Shown here piece by piece: positions 53,834-63,141 of a stretch of DNA of 64,000 nt. Below the pieces are notes generated by a model that saw only the letters and a list, made by a program, of their open reading frames with translations, was not told where the DNA came from and did not search any database. The position numbers and the translations under genes are program-made. How positions within the stretch are numbered: position 1 is the first letter of the stretch; each line of letters begins with the position of its first letter. Source of the DNA: Gammaproteobacteria bacterium (GTDB lineage: Bacteria > Pseudomonadota > Gammaproteobacteria > Burkholderiales > Sulfuricellaceae); assembly GCA_018824405.1 (NCBI GenBank), contig JAHJGO010000011.1, positions 233,783 to 297,782 of the forward strand, read 5' to 3'.

Positions 53834-54610
53834 TCATGCTGCCTTATCCTCGCGTGCTTTCAGGCGGCGCAGCTGCACATGGCGCAGCAAACAATAGCCT
53901 GCCAGGGCGGCGACCAGGTGTTTGAGTGTGTGCCCGCTCACGCTCCCGGTCAGCTCGAAAATGGGCCGATCCAGCCATTCCAGCGCCAGCGCCAGAGCGT
54001 AGAGCCCGAGCACCGCGAGCAGGTCGCCGCTTCGGGTATAACGAGCCGGGATCAGCCACAGCAACAGCGGTACCAGCAGCATGGGAGTGAACTGCACCAG
54101 GCCGTAGGGGCGCAGATCTCCCGCCCCGGCGGCCTCGGTCGCTGCCCACCAGAGCACCGCAGAAGGGCCCGCCACGAGCAGGGCGGACAGGGCGACGAGG
54201 CCGCAGCGCAAACCCAGCCGTTCCGTCAGCACGGCGGCGGTGAAGCCGGCGAAAGTCACGCTCATGGCCAGGCGATCCCCTGCCAGCCGCGTATCGGCCG
54301 GCTCCAGGTGATACCAGCCGGAAGCGACGCCGGTGAGGACGAGCCCGGCGAAGAACACGGCATACGGCCAGCGCTCAAGAGGTTCGGCAAATACCCCGGC
54401 TGACAGCCGCGCCAGTCCCGCAGTCCCGATGACGAAAAAGAGCGCATTGGAAGTCACATCGAGAAAATTCGGCACCCCTAGCCAGGCGCGCCGGTCGGTG
54501 AAGTCGTGATACCACTGCGGCTGGGCAAAGGGCGGCACGAAGACGAACACCGTAACCACGATGCCGGCGGTGAGCGCAGCGAGCAGGACGATTCGCCCGT
54601 GCTTGCTCAT
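53834..54610 (-). CDS. Ceramidase-superfamily (CREST) membrane protein
   Basis: A 258-residue protein from the ATG at 54610, which overlaps the stop of the hydrolase gene. About seven helices. Metal-ligand motifs of the alkaline ceramidase/PAQR/Per1 superfamily are visible: FLDVTSNALFFVIG (Asp/Ser), VASGWYHLEPADTRLAGDRLAMSVTF (His and Asp) and SGHTLKHLVAALAGY (HxxxH). These hydrolases act on amides or lipids in the membrane plane. It is coupled with the alpha/beta hydrolase (4-base overlap) and sits beside the acyl fusion; the set may be a lipid-acyl module. Confidence 0.75.
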   Translation of the reverse strand: MSKHGRIVLLAALTAGIVVTVFVFVPPFAQPQWYHDFTDRRAWLGVPNFLDVTSNALFFVIGTAGLARLSAGVFAEPLERWPYAVFFAGLVLTGVASGWYHLEPADTRLAGDRLAMSVTFAGFTAAVLTERLGLRCGLVALSALLVAGPSAVLWWAATEAAGAGDLRPYGLVQFTPMLLVPLLLWLIPARYTRSGDLLAVLGLYALALALEWLDRPIFELTGSVSGHTLKHLVAALAGYCLLRHVQLRRLKAREDKAA

Positions 54611-55464
54611 TCGCCTGCTCCGGATGCATTGCCATTGTCGTTCTCGATATGCCGGTTCAGAAATCCGGCGAGAGCATCGACCCATTCCGCGCGCATGAAA
54701 ATGAATCCGTCGTTGTGGCCGCCGGCCAATTGCAGAAAAGTCTTGGGTTCCGCCGCTGCTCCGAACAGCATTTTTCCGTGGTGGAAGGGGATGATCTCGT
54801 CGTCCGGGCTGTGCGCGACCAGCACCGGGCAATTCACCTCAGCAAGCGCGGCGCGGGTGTCGTAGCGCATGCGCACCAGCCAGCGTGTCGGCAGCCAGGG
54901 ATAGAGGTCGGTAGCGAGCGCCGGCGCCGAGATGAGAACCGAGGATAGCACCAGTGCGCCCGCTTTCTCGTGTGCCGCCAGCCAGGCCGCCATGGCACCG
55001 CCGAGGGATTCGCCAAAAAGAACGATGCGCCCGGGTGGAATGCCGCGTTGCCGGGTGAGGTGATCCCAGGCGGCCTGGGCGTCCTGGTACAGGCCCGCCT
55101 CGGAGGGTTTGCCGGTGCTGCGGCCGTAACCGCGGTAGTCGAAGATCAGCACGCCGAACCCCAGGCGATGGAACATGGCGATGCTGTCCATGCGGTGGGA
55201 AAGATTGCCGGCATTGCCGTGCAGGAAGAGTACGGTACCGCGTGCTTGCGGCGCCGGGATAAACCAGGCGTCCAGCCGCTCGCCGTCCGGCGTGGCCAGG
55301 GTCAGCGGCTCGTAATCCAGACCGTGCTCGCGTGGGGTGGCGTAAATCTCGCGACCGATCTGCGGATAATAGGCCAGGTTGTCCTGGAACAGGAACAGCA
55401 GCGCGGCCAGGCCGCCATAAGCCAGCGCCAGGGTGGTCAACAGGCTGGTCAGCATGTTGCGCAT
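54607..55464 (-). CDS. Alpha/beta hydrolase with N-terminal membrane anchor
   Basis: A 285-residue protein from the ATG at 55464 (another start at 55455 is possible). One N-terminal helix (LLTTLALAYGGLAALLFLF) then a hydrolase fold with oxyanion LFLHGNAGNLSH, nucleophile elbow VLFGESLGGAMAAW, Asp in AHSPDDEIIPF and His in LAGGHNDGF. It is of the BEM46/FrsA-like serine hydrolase family. The gene is coupled to the ceramidase-like gene. Confidence 0.85.
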   Translation of the reverse strand: MRNMLTSLLTTLALAYGGLAALLFLFQDNLAYYPQIGREIYATPREHGLDYEPLTLATPDGERLDAWFIPAPQARGTVLFLHGNAGNLSHRMDSIAMFHRLGFGVLIFDYRGYGRSTGKPSEAGLYQDAQAAWDHLTRQRGIPPGRIVLFGESLGGAMAAWLAAHEKAGALVLSSVLISAPALATDLYPWLPTRWLVRMRYDTRAALAEVNCPVLVAHSPDDEIIPFHHGKMLFGAAAEPKTFLQLAGGHNDGFIFMRAEWVDALAGFLNRHIENDNGNASGAGE

Positions 55465-55722
55465 CCCATTCAATGCGAGCGGCGCTTCATGCCGCTTTGA
55501 CGGAACAGCACAGATGGCGGGCCAGAGGCCCAGACCTGAAAGAAAGCGTCGACCGCGCGTTTGACGCGGGAAATGCACAAGCCGATTTCATCAGATAAAT
55601 GCGAGGCATACATGCTTCCTTGGTCAATCTCCCGGGCGTGGTGAAACAGTATCGTCCTGTTACAATTGGCTTCAACTCAACACCGAAGCCATTCATCTGA
55701 AGGGCGAAGGGCGGATTCCCAT

Positions 55723-57048
55723 ATGGATATAGCGTTAATATTTCTGCTCATTCTCGTCAACGGCGTATTTGCCATGTCCGAGATCGCCATCGTTTCGTCC
55801 CGCAAGGCAAAACTCCGTAACCTGGCAGATGATGGCAGTCCAGGGGCGAAAGCGGCGCTCTCTTTGCACCAGGAGCCCTCCAGTTTCTTTTCCACCGTCC
55901 AGGTCGGTATCACCTCGGTCGGCATCCTCAGCGGCGCGATCGGCGAAACCGCCCTGGCTGGTCCCCTGGCGGAATGGTTATCCGGCATTCCGCCAATGGC
56001 TCCCTACGCAACAGGCGTGGCGCTGACGATTACGGTTGTCAGTCTGACATATTTTTCAGTCGTAGTCGGCGAACTTGTTCCCAAGCGGCTCGCTTTGCTG
56101 GCACCGGAGGGCATCGCTTCACTGATATCCCGTCCGATGATCGTGCTGGCCCGGATAGCGCATCCGCTGGTCGTCATCCTTTCGGCTTCATCCACGGCCA
56201 TTCTTGGCCTCATGGGTGCGCGCAGCAAGAATGAGCCGCCCGTAACCAACGCCGAGATCAAAGTGCTAATGGAGCAGGGCGCTGAGGCTGGAGTGTTTCA
56301 CGAAAGCGAACAGGAAATTGTCTCCAACGTGCTTCGACTCGATGAGCAGCACATTGCCTCGATCATGACACCGCGCCATGACATATGCGTGATCGACCTT
56401 GAAGATGACGAAGAAACCGTGCGGCAACGCATCGTCGACACCGAATATTCCCGACTCGTGGTTTGCCGTGACGGATTGGAGCATATCCTCGGCATCCTGC
56501 AAACCGGGGATCTGCTCAAAAAGGCGCTGCCTGGGTACATCATCAATGCAGCAGATATCGAGACGGCCCTGCATCCACCCCTTTACGTGCCCGAGTCGAT
56601 AACCACCACCCAACTGCTGGACAGTTTTCGTCGCGCCCGCCTCCAGTTCGCACTGATAGTCGACGAATATGGCGACGTGCAAGGCCTGGTGACTATGGCT
56701 GACGTGCTGACTGCAATCGTCGGCGAGTTGTCAATCCCCGAATCCCCGGAGGATCGAGACATGGTGCAGCGGGAAGATGGTTCCTGGCTGGTCGACGGCG
56801 ATGTCAGCATCGAACGCCTGAAATCCGGCCTTGATCTCGCAGAGGACTTGCCCGGCGAAAGCGCGCACAGTTATTACACGCTTGGCGGCTTCATCATGCA
56901 CGTGCTCGGACGCATTCCTTCCCCGTCCGATCATTTCTTGGCGGCAGGTTTGCGCTTCGAGGTGATGGACATGGATCACAAGCGGGTAGACAAAGTTCTG
57001 ATTTCCATTGCGGCGCCGCCCGCTGGCAACGCCAAGCCCATGCCTTGA
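55723..57048 (+). CDS. CNNM/CorC-family transporter (hemolysin-like)
   Basis: A 441-residue membrane protein from the ATG at 55723. The DUF21/CNNM domain (DIALIFLLILVNGVFAMSEIAIVSSRKAKLRNLADDGSPGAKAALSLHQEPSSFFSTVQVGITSVGILSGAIGE) occupies residues 1-200. A CBS pair follows (SIMTPRHDICVIDLEDDEETVRQRI; VPESITTTQLLDSFRRARLQFALIVDEYGDVQGLVTMADVL), and a CorC/HlyC C-terminal domain (DGSWLVDGDVSIERLKSGL ... AAGLRFEVMDMDHKRVDKVLI). Family members handle Mg2+ or other divalent cations and were historically called hemolysins. Confidence 0.9.
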   Translation: MDIALIFLLILVNGVFAMSEIAIVSSRKAKLRNLADDGSPGAKAALSLHQEPSSFFSTVQVGITSVGILSGAIGETALAGPLAEWLSGIPPMAPYATGVALTITVVSLTYFSVVVGELVPKRLALLAPEGIASLISRPMIVLARIAHPLVVILSASSTAILGLMGARSKNEPPVTNAEIKVLMEQGAEAGVFHESEQEIVSNVLRLDEQHIASIMTPRHDICVIDLEDDEETVRQRIVDTEYSRLVVCRDGLEHILGILQTGDLLKKALPGYIINAADIETALHPPLYVPESITTTQLLDSFRRARLQFALIVDEYGDVQGLVTMADVLTAIVGELSIPESPEDRDMVQREDGSWLVDGDVSIERLKSGLDLAEDLPGESAHSYYTLGGFIMHVLGRIPSPSDHFLAAGLRFEVMDMDHKRVDKVLISIAAPPAGNAKPMP

Positions 57049-57381
57049 TAAGGTGGGGTTGGCCAATACTCCTCAAGGCCGATCATGTCATCTGCCAACA
57101 TTTGTACCGATGGTTTTTCCTGTCGGAGTTTCTGATTCGTCGAGACCTCTCTGAAAAACTTCGGCTAGATTCCTGTCGGGATCGGCAGATTCAAGAAAAA
57201 GCGAGTTTTTCAACGTAATATGCCAGGAAGAGCCATTGCGGAGAAAATAATGCTCGCGCTGTTGAGCGATGGCTTTTGGCGGAAGCGGCCTCAATTCCCC
57301 GGATTCATGGTCAGTTTTGCACGCTGATTAAGAGGTAGGTACTATCCGGCTTCGCCCACTCAATAGAGAAGCAATTCCAGA
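57049..57381. other. Intergenic region without recognised gene
   Basis: The 333 bases between the CNNM gene and hflX contain only short unsupported open frames. A GAAAAA-GCGAG-TTTTTC hairpin occurs near 57197-57213. A possible promoter (TTGCAC 57317-57322, 17 bp, TACTAT 57340-57345) lies about 40 bases before hflX. Confidence 0.5.
57317..57345 (+). promoter_or_regulatory. Weak sigma-70-like promoter candidate for hflX
   Basis: TTGCAC and TACTAT with exactly 17 bp between them, ending 37 bases before the start codon. Both hexamers are only partial matches. Confidence 0.3.
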
Positions 57382-58737
57382 ATGCTGAAAGATGTCAAAG
57401 AGAAGCCCAAATACGCCGTCGTGGCGGCCGTGCAACTGCCAAACGTGAGCGACATCGAGTTTGAGGCATCGCTGGCCGAGCTGCGCGATCTGGCAAAGAC
57501 ACTGGGTTTCGAGATTACAGCCACCTTTATGCAGAAGCGCTCCAGCTTCGACTCGACGGCCTACCTGGGCATCGGCAAGCGGCAGGAGATACGCGAATTC
57601 GTGGACAGCGAGCCCGTGCCTGTCCTCTTCGAGCATACGCCACAGGCCGCCGCCGATCCCAACGCCGGCATGATCGACGTCGTCTTCGTCGATCACGAGA
57701 TCTCGCCGTCGCAGGCTCGCAACCTCGAAATCGAGGTCGGCTGCGAGGTGATGGACCGCACCATGGTCATCCTCGAAATATTCCACCGTCACGCCAGCTC
57801 CCGCGCCGCTCGCGCGCAGGTGGAAATCGCACGCCTCGGCTACATGGCGCCGCGCTTGCGCGAGGCGGCAAAGCTGGCGGGGCCGCAAGGGCGGCAGCGC
57901 AGCGGTGCGGGCGGTCGCGGTGCCGGCGAGTCGCACACCGAGCTGGACAAACGCAAGATTCGCGACCGTATCGCCGAACTGCAGCTTGAGATCACAGCGA
58001 TGGATGTCGATCGCAAGACGCAGCGCGCGCGGCGGCAGGAGCGCCAGGGAATCGCCAGCGTGGCGCTGGTCGGCTACACGAACGCGGGAAAGTCGACCCT
58101 GATGCGCGCACTCACCGGCAGCGAGGTGCTGGTCGAAAACAAACTTTTCGCCACGCTCGACACCACCGTGCGCGCCCTCCAGCCCGAGAGCAGACCGCGC
58201 GTGCTGGTCAGCGATACGGTCGGCTTTATCAAGAACCTGCCGCACGGACTCGTGGCCTCGTTCAAGTCGACGCTCGAGGAGGCGCTCGATGCGTCGCTGC
58301 TGCTCCACGTCATTGATGCGAGCGACCCCGGGTTCGAACGGCAGCTCGAAGTCACCGACAAGGTGCTGGCCGAGATCGGCGCGAAGGACGTGCCGCGCAT
58401 TCGCGTCTTCAACAAGATCGACCATGTCGGCTCGGTAGAGGCGCAAGTTGAACGCGAAGCGGCGCTGCGCGCGCAGTACCCCGATTGCATTGTGATGAGC
58501 GCGCGCCGAACTGGCGACGTGGCAAAATTGCGCGAGTCAATCGTCGCGTTTTTCCAGCAGGGTCTTGTTGAGGCCGAGCTTTTCCTTCCCTGGTCGGCAC
58601 AGCAACTGCGCAGTGAAATTTTCGCGAGTTGTGAGGTACTGAAGGAGCACGCCGATGGTGAAGGCGCGTTCTTATGCATTCGCGGCGAGCGCGAGACTGT
58701 AAAGAGCCTGTGCGAGCGGTTCGGCCAGGCGCGCTGA
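57382..58737 (+). CDS. hflX: GTPase HflX
   Basis: A 451-residue ribosome-associated GTPase. The HflX N-terminal domain (FDSTAYLGIGKRQEIREF; ADPNAGMIDVVFVDHEISPSQARNLEIEVGCEVMDRTMVILEIFHRHA) is followed by a linker with GRGAGESHTELDKRKIRDRIAELQ and the G domain: GYTNAGKSTL (G1), DTTVRAL (G2), DTVGFIKNLPHGLVASFKSTLEE (G3), NKIDH (G4). It splits stalled ribosomes under heat or antibiotic stress. It stands alone here, away from hfq-hflK-hflC, so it may be a second copy. Confidence 0.93.
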   Translation: MLKDVKEKPKYAVVAAVQLPNVSDIEFEASLAELRDLAKTLGFEITATFMQKRSSFDSTAYLGIGKRQEIREFVDSEPVPVLFEHTPQAAADPNAGMIDVVFVDHEISPSQARNLEIEVGCEVMDRTMVILEIFHRHASSRAARAQVEIARLGYMAPRLREAAKLAGPQGRQRSGAGGRGAGESHTELDKRKIRDRIAELQLEITAMDVDRKTQRARRQERQGIASVALVGYTNAGKSTLMRALTGSEVLVENKLFATLDTTVRALQPESRPRVLVSDTVGFIKNLPHGLVASFKSTLEEALDASLLLHVIDASDPGFERQLEVTDKVLAEIGAKDVPRIRVFNKIDHVGSVEAQVEREAALRAQYPDCIVMSARRTGDVAKLRESIVAFFQQGLVEAELFLPWSAQQLRSEIFASCEVLKEHADGEGAFLCIRGERETVKSLCERFGQAR

Positions 58738-58973
58738 ATTCCGATTGATCTAATCATCTTGGGGAGCTTGCGACCGACTGCAAAGACCGAGTTCCCAGTC
58801 GTCAGATGATCAAAGCTGACCATCAGCTTGATGGTGACAACCAGCCATTGACGATGCAAATGACATCAGACTGCTTCGGGTGCGATAGTATTTATTCGCG
58901 GAGCCTTCGCCACGGTAGCTCAAGGAAAAATCCGCGCTGCGACTCAGCCCGAAAACCCTGCATTATAGCAATA

Positions 58974-59669
58974 TCACGGCACTTCCGCCGCCGGCATTCG
59001 CGCCAGTATGATGCCCGTCTTCTTCGCCAACCCCCGTGCATTGCGGTTTTTATCGTAGTAACGCGGGTTGGGCACCATGGCGGCGAGCTTGGCGGCCTGC
59101 TCCGGCCCTAGATTGGCGGCGCCGGTCTTGTAGTAGTAGCGCGAAGCCGCTTCTGCGCCGAACACGCCATTACCCCATTCGATCACATTCAGATAGATCT
59201 CGAAAATCCGCCGCTTCGACATCATCTTTTCCAGCATCAATGTAATCAGCACTTCTTCGCCTTTTCGCCAGAAGACCTTACGGGAAGAGAGAAACAGATT
59301 CTTTGCCAGTTGCTGGCTGATGGTGGAGCCGCCGGCGACGATCTTGCCCTTTTTCAGGTTTTTCTCGTAGGCCTTCTGAATGCCGTCCCAGTCGAAGCCT
59401 TCGTGATCGACGAATTTTGCGTCTTCGGATGCGATCAGCGCGCGCTTGAGGTGTGGTGAAATACGGTTGTAGGGTACCCACTTGTGGCGCAGTTCTGCAT
59501 CCGGATTTTTGACCTGCATTTCTGCCAGACGCGTGTTCATGAAGGCACTTGAAGATGGGTTGTGGTCCACCCACCACCAGATATGCGCGAATATCCATGC
59601 CTGATACAGCACCACGATCGCAACCAGAATCAGCATGCCGCGCCACAGCCAGCGCCACAGGAATTTCAT
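58974..59669 (-). CDS. mtgA: Monofunctional biosynthetic peptidoglycan transglycosylase
   Basis: A 231-residue membrane-anchored GT51 enzyme. One N-terminal helix is followed by [35 protein letters not shown] (catalytic Glu in SEDAKF), [16 protein letters not shown] and [24 protein letters not shown] (second Glu). It polymerises lipid II into glycan strands in the periplasm. Coupled to aroE by a 4-base overlap at 59666-59669. Confidence 0.95.
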   Translation of the reverse strand: MKFLWRWLWRGMLILVAIVVLYQAWIFAHIWWWVDHNPSSSAFMNTRLAEMQVKNPDAELRHKWVPYNRISPHLKRALIASEDAKFVDHEGFDWDGIQKAYEKNLKKGKIVAGGSTISQQLAKNLFLSSRKVFWRKGEEVLITLMLEKMMSKRRIFEIYLNVIEWGNGVFGAEAASRYYYKTGAANLGPEQAAKLAAMVPNPRYYDKNRNARGLAKKTGIILARMPAAEVP

Positions 59670-60481
59670 AGGGTTTTCAACAGGGCCATGACCGGCTGGG
59701 TATCAGGCCGTACACCGCGCCACAGAAAGAACGATTCCGCAGCTTGCTCAACCAGCATGCCCAGTCCGTCCGCCAGTTGGGCTGCGCCGGTGCTCTGCGC
59801 AAACTGCAGGAAGGGTGTCTGCCCCTTGCCGTACATCATGTCGTAAGCCAGGCTGCCAGGTGAAAATACGCCTGCCGGCAGGGGAGGGAGTTCGTCCGAC
59901 AGACTGCTGGAGGTGGCGTTGATGATGAGATCGAAATGGCAGCCTGTCAGGCTGTTGTATTCGCCGCTTGAAATATCGCCGTGGACCAGAAATAGCTGCG
60001 CCAGTTCATGTGCTTTGGCGGGAGTGCGATTGGCGATCGCGAACAACGCAGGGTACTGTTTCAGCAACGGCAGGATCACTCCTCGTGCTGCGCCACCTGC
60101 GCCCATGAGCAAAATGCGTTTGCCCTGGATCTGGAAGCCCAGATTACCGGTGATGTCGCGCACCAGGCCGGCGCCATCGGTGTTGTCGCCCAATATTTCG
60201 CCATCTTCGAATTTAAGCGTATTAACCGCATGTGCCAGTTGCGCGCGCTCGGTCAGGCGGGTGGCCAGTTGCCACGCTTCCTGCTTGAAAGGTACGGTGA
60301 CGTTGAGCCCCTTGCCGCCTTCCGCGCGGAAAGCCATCGCGGTGGCGAAGAAACCGTCAAGCGGCGCGAGCAGCGTGGTGTAGTTTAAGTCCTGCCCGGT
60401 CTGGCGGGCGAACTCCTTGTGAATCAGCGGGGATTTGCTGTGGGCAATGGGGTTTCCCACCACTGCGTATTGGTCGGTCAT
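59666..60481 (-). CDS. aroE: Shikimate dehydrogenase
   Basis: A 271-residue NADPH-dependent shikimate dehydrogenase. Motifs: [26 protein letters not shown] (substrate), [19 protein letters not shown] (catalytic Lys), [14 protein letters not shown] and [17 protein letters not shown] (NADP loop). It is followed on the strand by mtgA. No strong promoter is identified in the 124 bases shared with the divergent PhnD-rhodanese gene. Confidence 0.95.
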   Translation of the reverse strand: MTDQYAVVGNPIAHSKSPLIHKEFARQTGQDLNYTTLLAPLDGFFATAMAFRAEGGKGLNVTVPFKQEAWQLATRLTERAQLAHAVNTLKFEDGEILGDNTDGAGLVRDITGNLGFQIQGKRILLMGAGGAARGVILPLLKQYPALFAIANRTPAKAHELAQLFLVHGDISSGEYNSLTGCHFDLIINATSSSLSDELPPLPAGVFSPGSLAYDMMYGKGQTPFLQFAQSTGAAQLADGLGMLVEQAAESFFLWRGVRPDTQPVMALLKTL

Positions 60482-60605
60482 GATGTTCTCTTAACGTTCG
60501 GTTTCCTGGATGCGAATTCTACCCCAGGGTTAAATTTCTCATTAAGGCTTTCTCAATGTAAGCTATGTGCCGAATAAAGTGCTCAATTTAAGGAGGAGTC
60601 ATACC

Positions 60606-61793
60606 ATGTCACGGGCAATTTCTTTTTGCTTTTTTTTGGCGGCAATGATGGGTGCAGGGCCGTCCTGGTCTGCTGAAGAGTTAAAAATGGCTGCGGTCCC
60701 TTCGGACACTGAGCGTTACGCTGATGTCGAGGTCTTGAATAAGTATCAGGCATTGGCCAAATATTTGAGTTCGCAGCTCAATGCGCCGGTTAATTTCACG
60801 CCGGTAGCAAACCCCTTTATCGCGGCCAAGCGCGCCAGTCGTGGCGAGTACGACATGATCATCGCACCGGCCCATACCATCGCCAGCGTGCTGAAAGCCG
60901 GTTTTAACCCGGTGGGCAAGGAAGGCGGCGGGGTGGAGGCGGTTTTTGTGGTTGGACCGGACGCTAAATTGGACAGCATTCTGGGAGCTGGGGGCACAAA
61001 ATTGGGCTTGCCTCCTTTCGAATCGATCCAGGCCGGACTGGCGCGCGGAGAGTTGAATCTGAAATCGGTGGAGCCCAAGAAGCATTTCAAGGAGGTGCGT
61101 TATTTCCGCAGTCAGGAAGCCCAGCTGTTCGCGCTCGAAATCAAGAGCATGGATATCGTTGCAGTGGACTCGGCTTTGGCAGCGAAATGGCTGAAATCGC
61201 ACCAGGGCAAGATTGTTCAGCGTAGCGCTGGGGTCCCCAAAATGGCGTTTGCTGTCAACACCAAGCGAATGACCCCTGAGCAGGAGAAAAAAATCGAAAG
61301 TGCGCTGCTGAAATACGGTGAAGTAGAAGCCAATGCCAGAAAGAAAATGGTTTTTTCACCCACCAAGCGTGAAGAGTTTGCGGCAGTTGCTTCCATGCTT
61401 AATACCACGCCCAAGGAATTGGCCGGTGCTCAGGTGATCGAGGCCAAGCAGGCCAGCGATTTGATCGCGAAAGGGGTGACCGTTGTTGATGCGCGTAATG
61501 AAGCCGAGTATCTGGATGGGCGGGTCAAAGGTGCAGTTCTGATTCCTTATCATGAAGTTAGCGCCAAGGAAATCGGGTTTGATGCCGTTGATGACAAATT
61601 CGATCTGGCCAAGCTGCCCCAGGACAAGAATGCCGCTATTCTGCTTTATTGTGACGGCACCCCCTGCTGGAAGAGCTATAAGGCTTCCATCCTGGCGATC
61701 CGTGGCGGCTACAAGAATATCTTCTGGTTCCGTGGCGGTTTCCCGGAATGGAAAGAAGCCGGTTACCCTGTTGAATCAGGAAAACCCAAATAG
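60606..61793 (+). CDS. PhnD-type periplasmic binding protein fused to a rhodanese domain
   Basis: A 395-residue exported protein from the ATG at 60606 (GGAGGAG upstream; signal peptide MSRAISFCFFLAAMMGAGPSWSAEE). Residues 25-270 look like a PhnD/phosphate-phosphonate-type substrate-binding protein (KYQALAKYLSSQLNAPVNFTPV, EYDMIIAPAHTIASVLKAGFNPVG, SQEAQLFALEIKSMDIVAVDSALAAKWL). Residues 285-395 are a rhodanese (VVDARNEAEYLDGRVKGAVLIPYHEV) with Cys349 and active-site Cys354 (YCDGTPCWKSYKA). It may bind an anion and transfer sulfur. A PhnD-rhodanese fusion is an uncommon pairing. Confidence 0.8.
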   Translation: MSRAISFCFFLAAMMGAGPSWSAEELKMAAVPSDTERYADVEVLNKYQALAKYLSSQLNAPVNFTPVANPFIAAKRASRGEYDMIIAPAHTIASVLKAGFNPVGKEGGGVEAVFVVGPDAKLDSILGAGGTKLGLPPFESIQAGLARGELNLKSVEPKKHFKEVRYFRSQEAQLFALEIKSMDIVAVDSALAAKWLKSHQGKIVQRSAGVPKMAFAVNTKRMTPEQEKKIESALLKYGEVEANARKKMVFSPTKREEFAAVASMLNTTPKELAGAQVIEAKQASDLIAKGVTVVDARNEAEYLDGRVKGAVLIPYHEVSAKEIGFDAVDDKFDLAKLPQDKNAAILLYCDGTPCWKSYKASILAIRGGYKNIFWFRGGFPEWKEAGYPVESGKPK

Positions 61794-61819
61794 ACCCGGT
61801 TAGCATCGATGGAGTCGTT

Positions 61820-62974
61820 GTGGAAGAACAGAGTGTAAAAACCGCCCCACCCAAGGAGGCGGGGCGCCACTATCGCGAAGCGAAAAAAGTGACGCTGGTT
61901 AGCGTCGCTGTGAATGTCGTGCTGACCCTTTTGCAGATCGTAGTCGGTATCATCGGCAAGTCCCAGGCGCTGGTGGCGGATGGACTGCACTCCCTGTCCG
62001 ATCTGCTGTGCGATTTTCTGGTGCTGTTCGCCAACCGTCATGGCTCAAAGGACGCGGATGAAGACCATCCTTATGGTCACGCCCGTATCGAAACCGCCAC
62101 TACGCTGGTGCTGGGGGTCATTCTGATGGCTACCGGCGGCGCCCTGCTATGGGGCGCAGCGCAGCGCCTGCAAGATCCAGCCGCACTGCAGACGGTTCAT
62201 GTCATGACGCTGTGGATTGCCGTGCTTACGCTGGTGGGCAAAGAGTCTTTGTTCCGCTACATGTTGCATGTGGCACGCAAGCTGCGTTCGCGCATGCTCG
62301 AGGCGAATGCCTGGCATGCGCGCTCGGATGCGGCTTCTTCGGTGGTCGTGGTGATGGGTATTGCAGGCAACCTGGCCGGCGTGACTTCGCTTGATCTGCT
62401 CGCGGCGGCATTGGTGGCTGCAATGATTTTCCGCATGGGCTGGAAGCAGGCTTACCATGCCTTGATGGAGTTGATTGATACCAGTCTGGATGAGAAGGAT
62501 GTGGCGGCGATCCGGGCCACTCTGCTGGCAACGCCCGGGGTACGCGATCTGCACGAACTGCGCACGCGGCGCATGGGCGACCGCGCGCTGGTGGACGCGC
62601 ATGTGCTGGTGGAGCCGAAGATCAGCGTTTCCGAGGGGCATTATATTGCAGAGACGGCACGTGCCCGCGTGGTCAAAACACATGATGCGCTCGATGTGAT
62701 GATCCATATCGATCCCGAGGACGATTCGGCAGTCAAGCGCAGCCTGCACCTGCCTCCACGCGAAACGCTGCTGGCCCATCTGGAACAGCAACTGGGCACA
62801 CCCCTGCCCTTGTCCAGTCGTATTGCCTTGCATTATCTGGAGGGCAGGATCGAGGCGGATATTTTCCTGGCAGGCCCGGTACGTGACGAAGCCTTTGCCA
62901 GGGCCGTAGCACAACGGCCCGGAGAGGATCCTTTTTTTGGCACAATCCGGTTATTTTACGAGGCCGCACCGTAA
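61820..62974 (+). CDS. Cation diffusion facilitator (CDF) transporter
   Basis: A 384-residue protein starting at GTG (GGAG six bases upstream; no in-frame ATG nearby). CDF motifs: DGLHSLSDLLCDFLVLF in TM2 (metal Asp pair) and HPYGHARIET; HARSDAASSVVVVMGI in TM5. After six helices there is the usual C-terminal cytoplasmic metallochaperone-like domain (HELRTRRMGDRALVDAHVLV), plus about 80 extra residues ending GEDPFFGTIRLFYEAAP, longer than standard CDFs (about 300). It exports Zn2+, Fe2+ or similar. Confidence 0.9.
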   Translation: MEEQSVKTAPPKEAGRHYREAKKVTLVSVAVNVVLTLLQIVVGIIGKSQALVADGLHSLSDLLCDFLVLFANRHGSKDADEDHPYGHARIETATTLVLGVILMATGGALLWGAAQRLQDPAALQTVHVMTLWIAVLTLVGKESLFRYMLHVARKLRSRMLEANAWHARSDAASSVVVVMGIAGNLAGVTSLDLLAAALVAAMIFRMGWKQAYHALMELIDTSLDEKDVAAIRATLLATPGVRDLHELRTRRMGDRALVDAHVLVEPKISVSEGHYIAETARARVVKTHDALDVMIHIDPEDDSAVKRSLHLPPRETLLAHLEQQLGTPLPLSSRIALHYLEGRIEADIFLAGPVRDEAFARAVAQRPGEDPFFGTIRLFYEAAP

Positions 62975-62995
62975 CGGTGCACTCTGCCGCGTAAA

Positions 62996-63012
62996 TGCAT
63001 TGTTATGGTGCA
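62996..63012 (+). promoter_or_regulatory. NtrC-binding site upstream of glnA
   Basis: A 17-bp site TGCAT-TGTTATGGTGCA matches 14 of 17 positions of the NtrC consensus TGCACCAWWWTGGTGCA and is centred about 95 bases before the expected transcription start, the usual enhancer distance. Confidence 0.75.
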
Positions 63013-63073
63013 TCAATTTTTCTGCATCTCCTGTAACTGGTTATGGCAAAATAGCTTTTTTTGCTCTAGCGCG

Positions 63074-63089
63074 TGGCATGTTTCATGCT
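63074..63089 (+). promoter_or_regulatory. Sigma-54 promoter of glnA
   Basis: TGGCATGTTTCATGCT: GG (63075-63076) and GC (63087-63088) are separated by exactly 10 bases, as required for the -24/-12 elements (consensus TGGCACG-N4-TTGCW; two mismatches). It lies 53 bases upstream of the ATG. Confidence 0.85.
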
Positions 63090-63141
63090 ACTAAACAGGC
63101 TCACAGAATTTTTTACCCGTTATTTCGTTTAGGAGAAAAGT

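Noticed and set aside
58809-58832. Hairpin ATCAAAGCTGA/TCAGCTTGAT after hflX
   Set aside because: It has a bulge and no T-run, so it does not qualify as a terminator.
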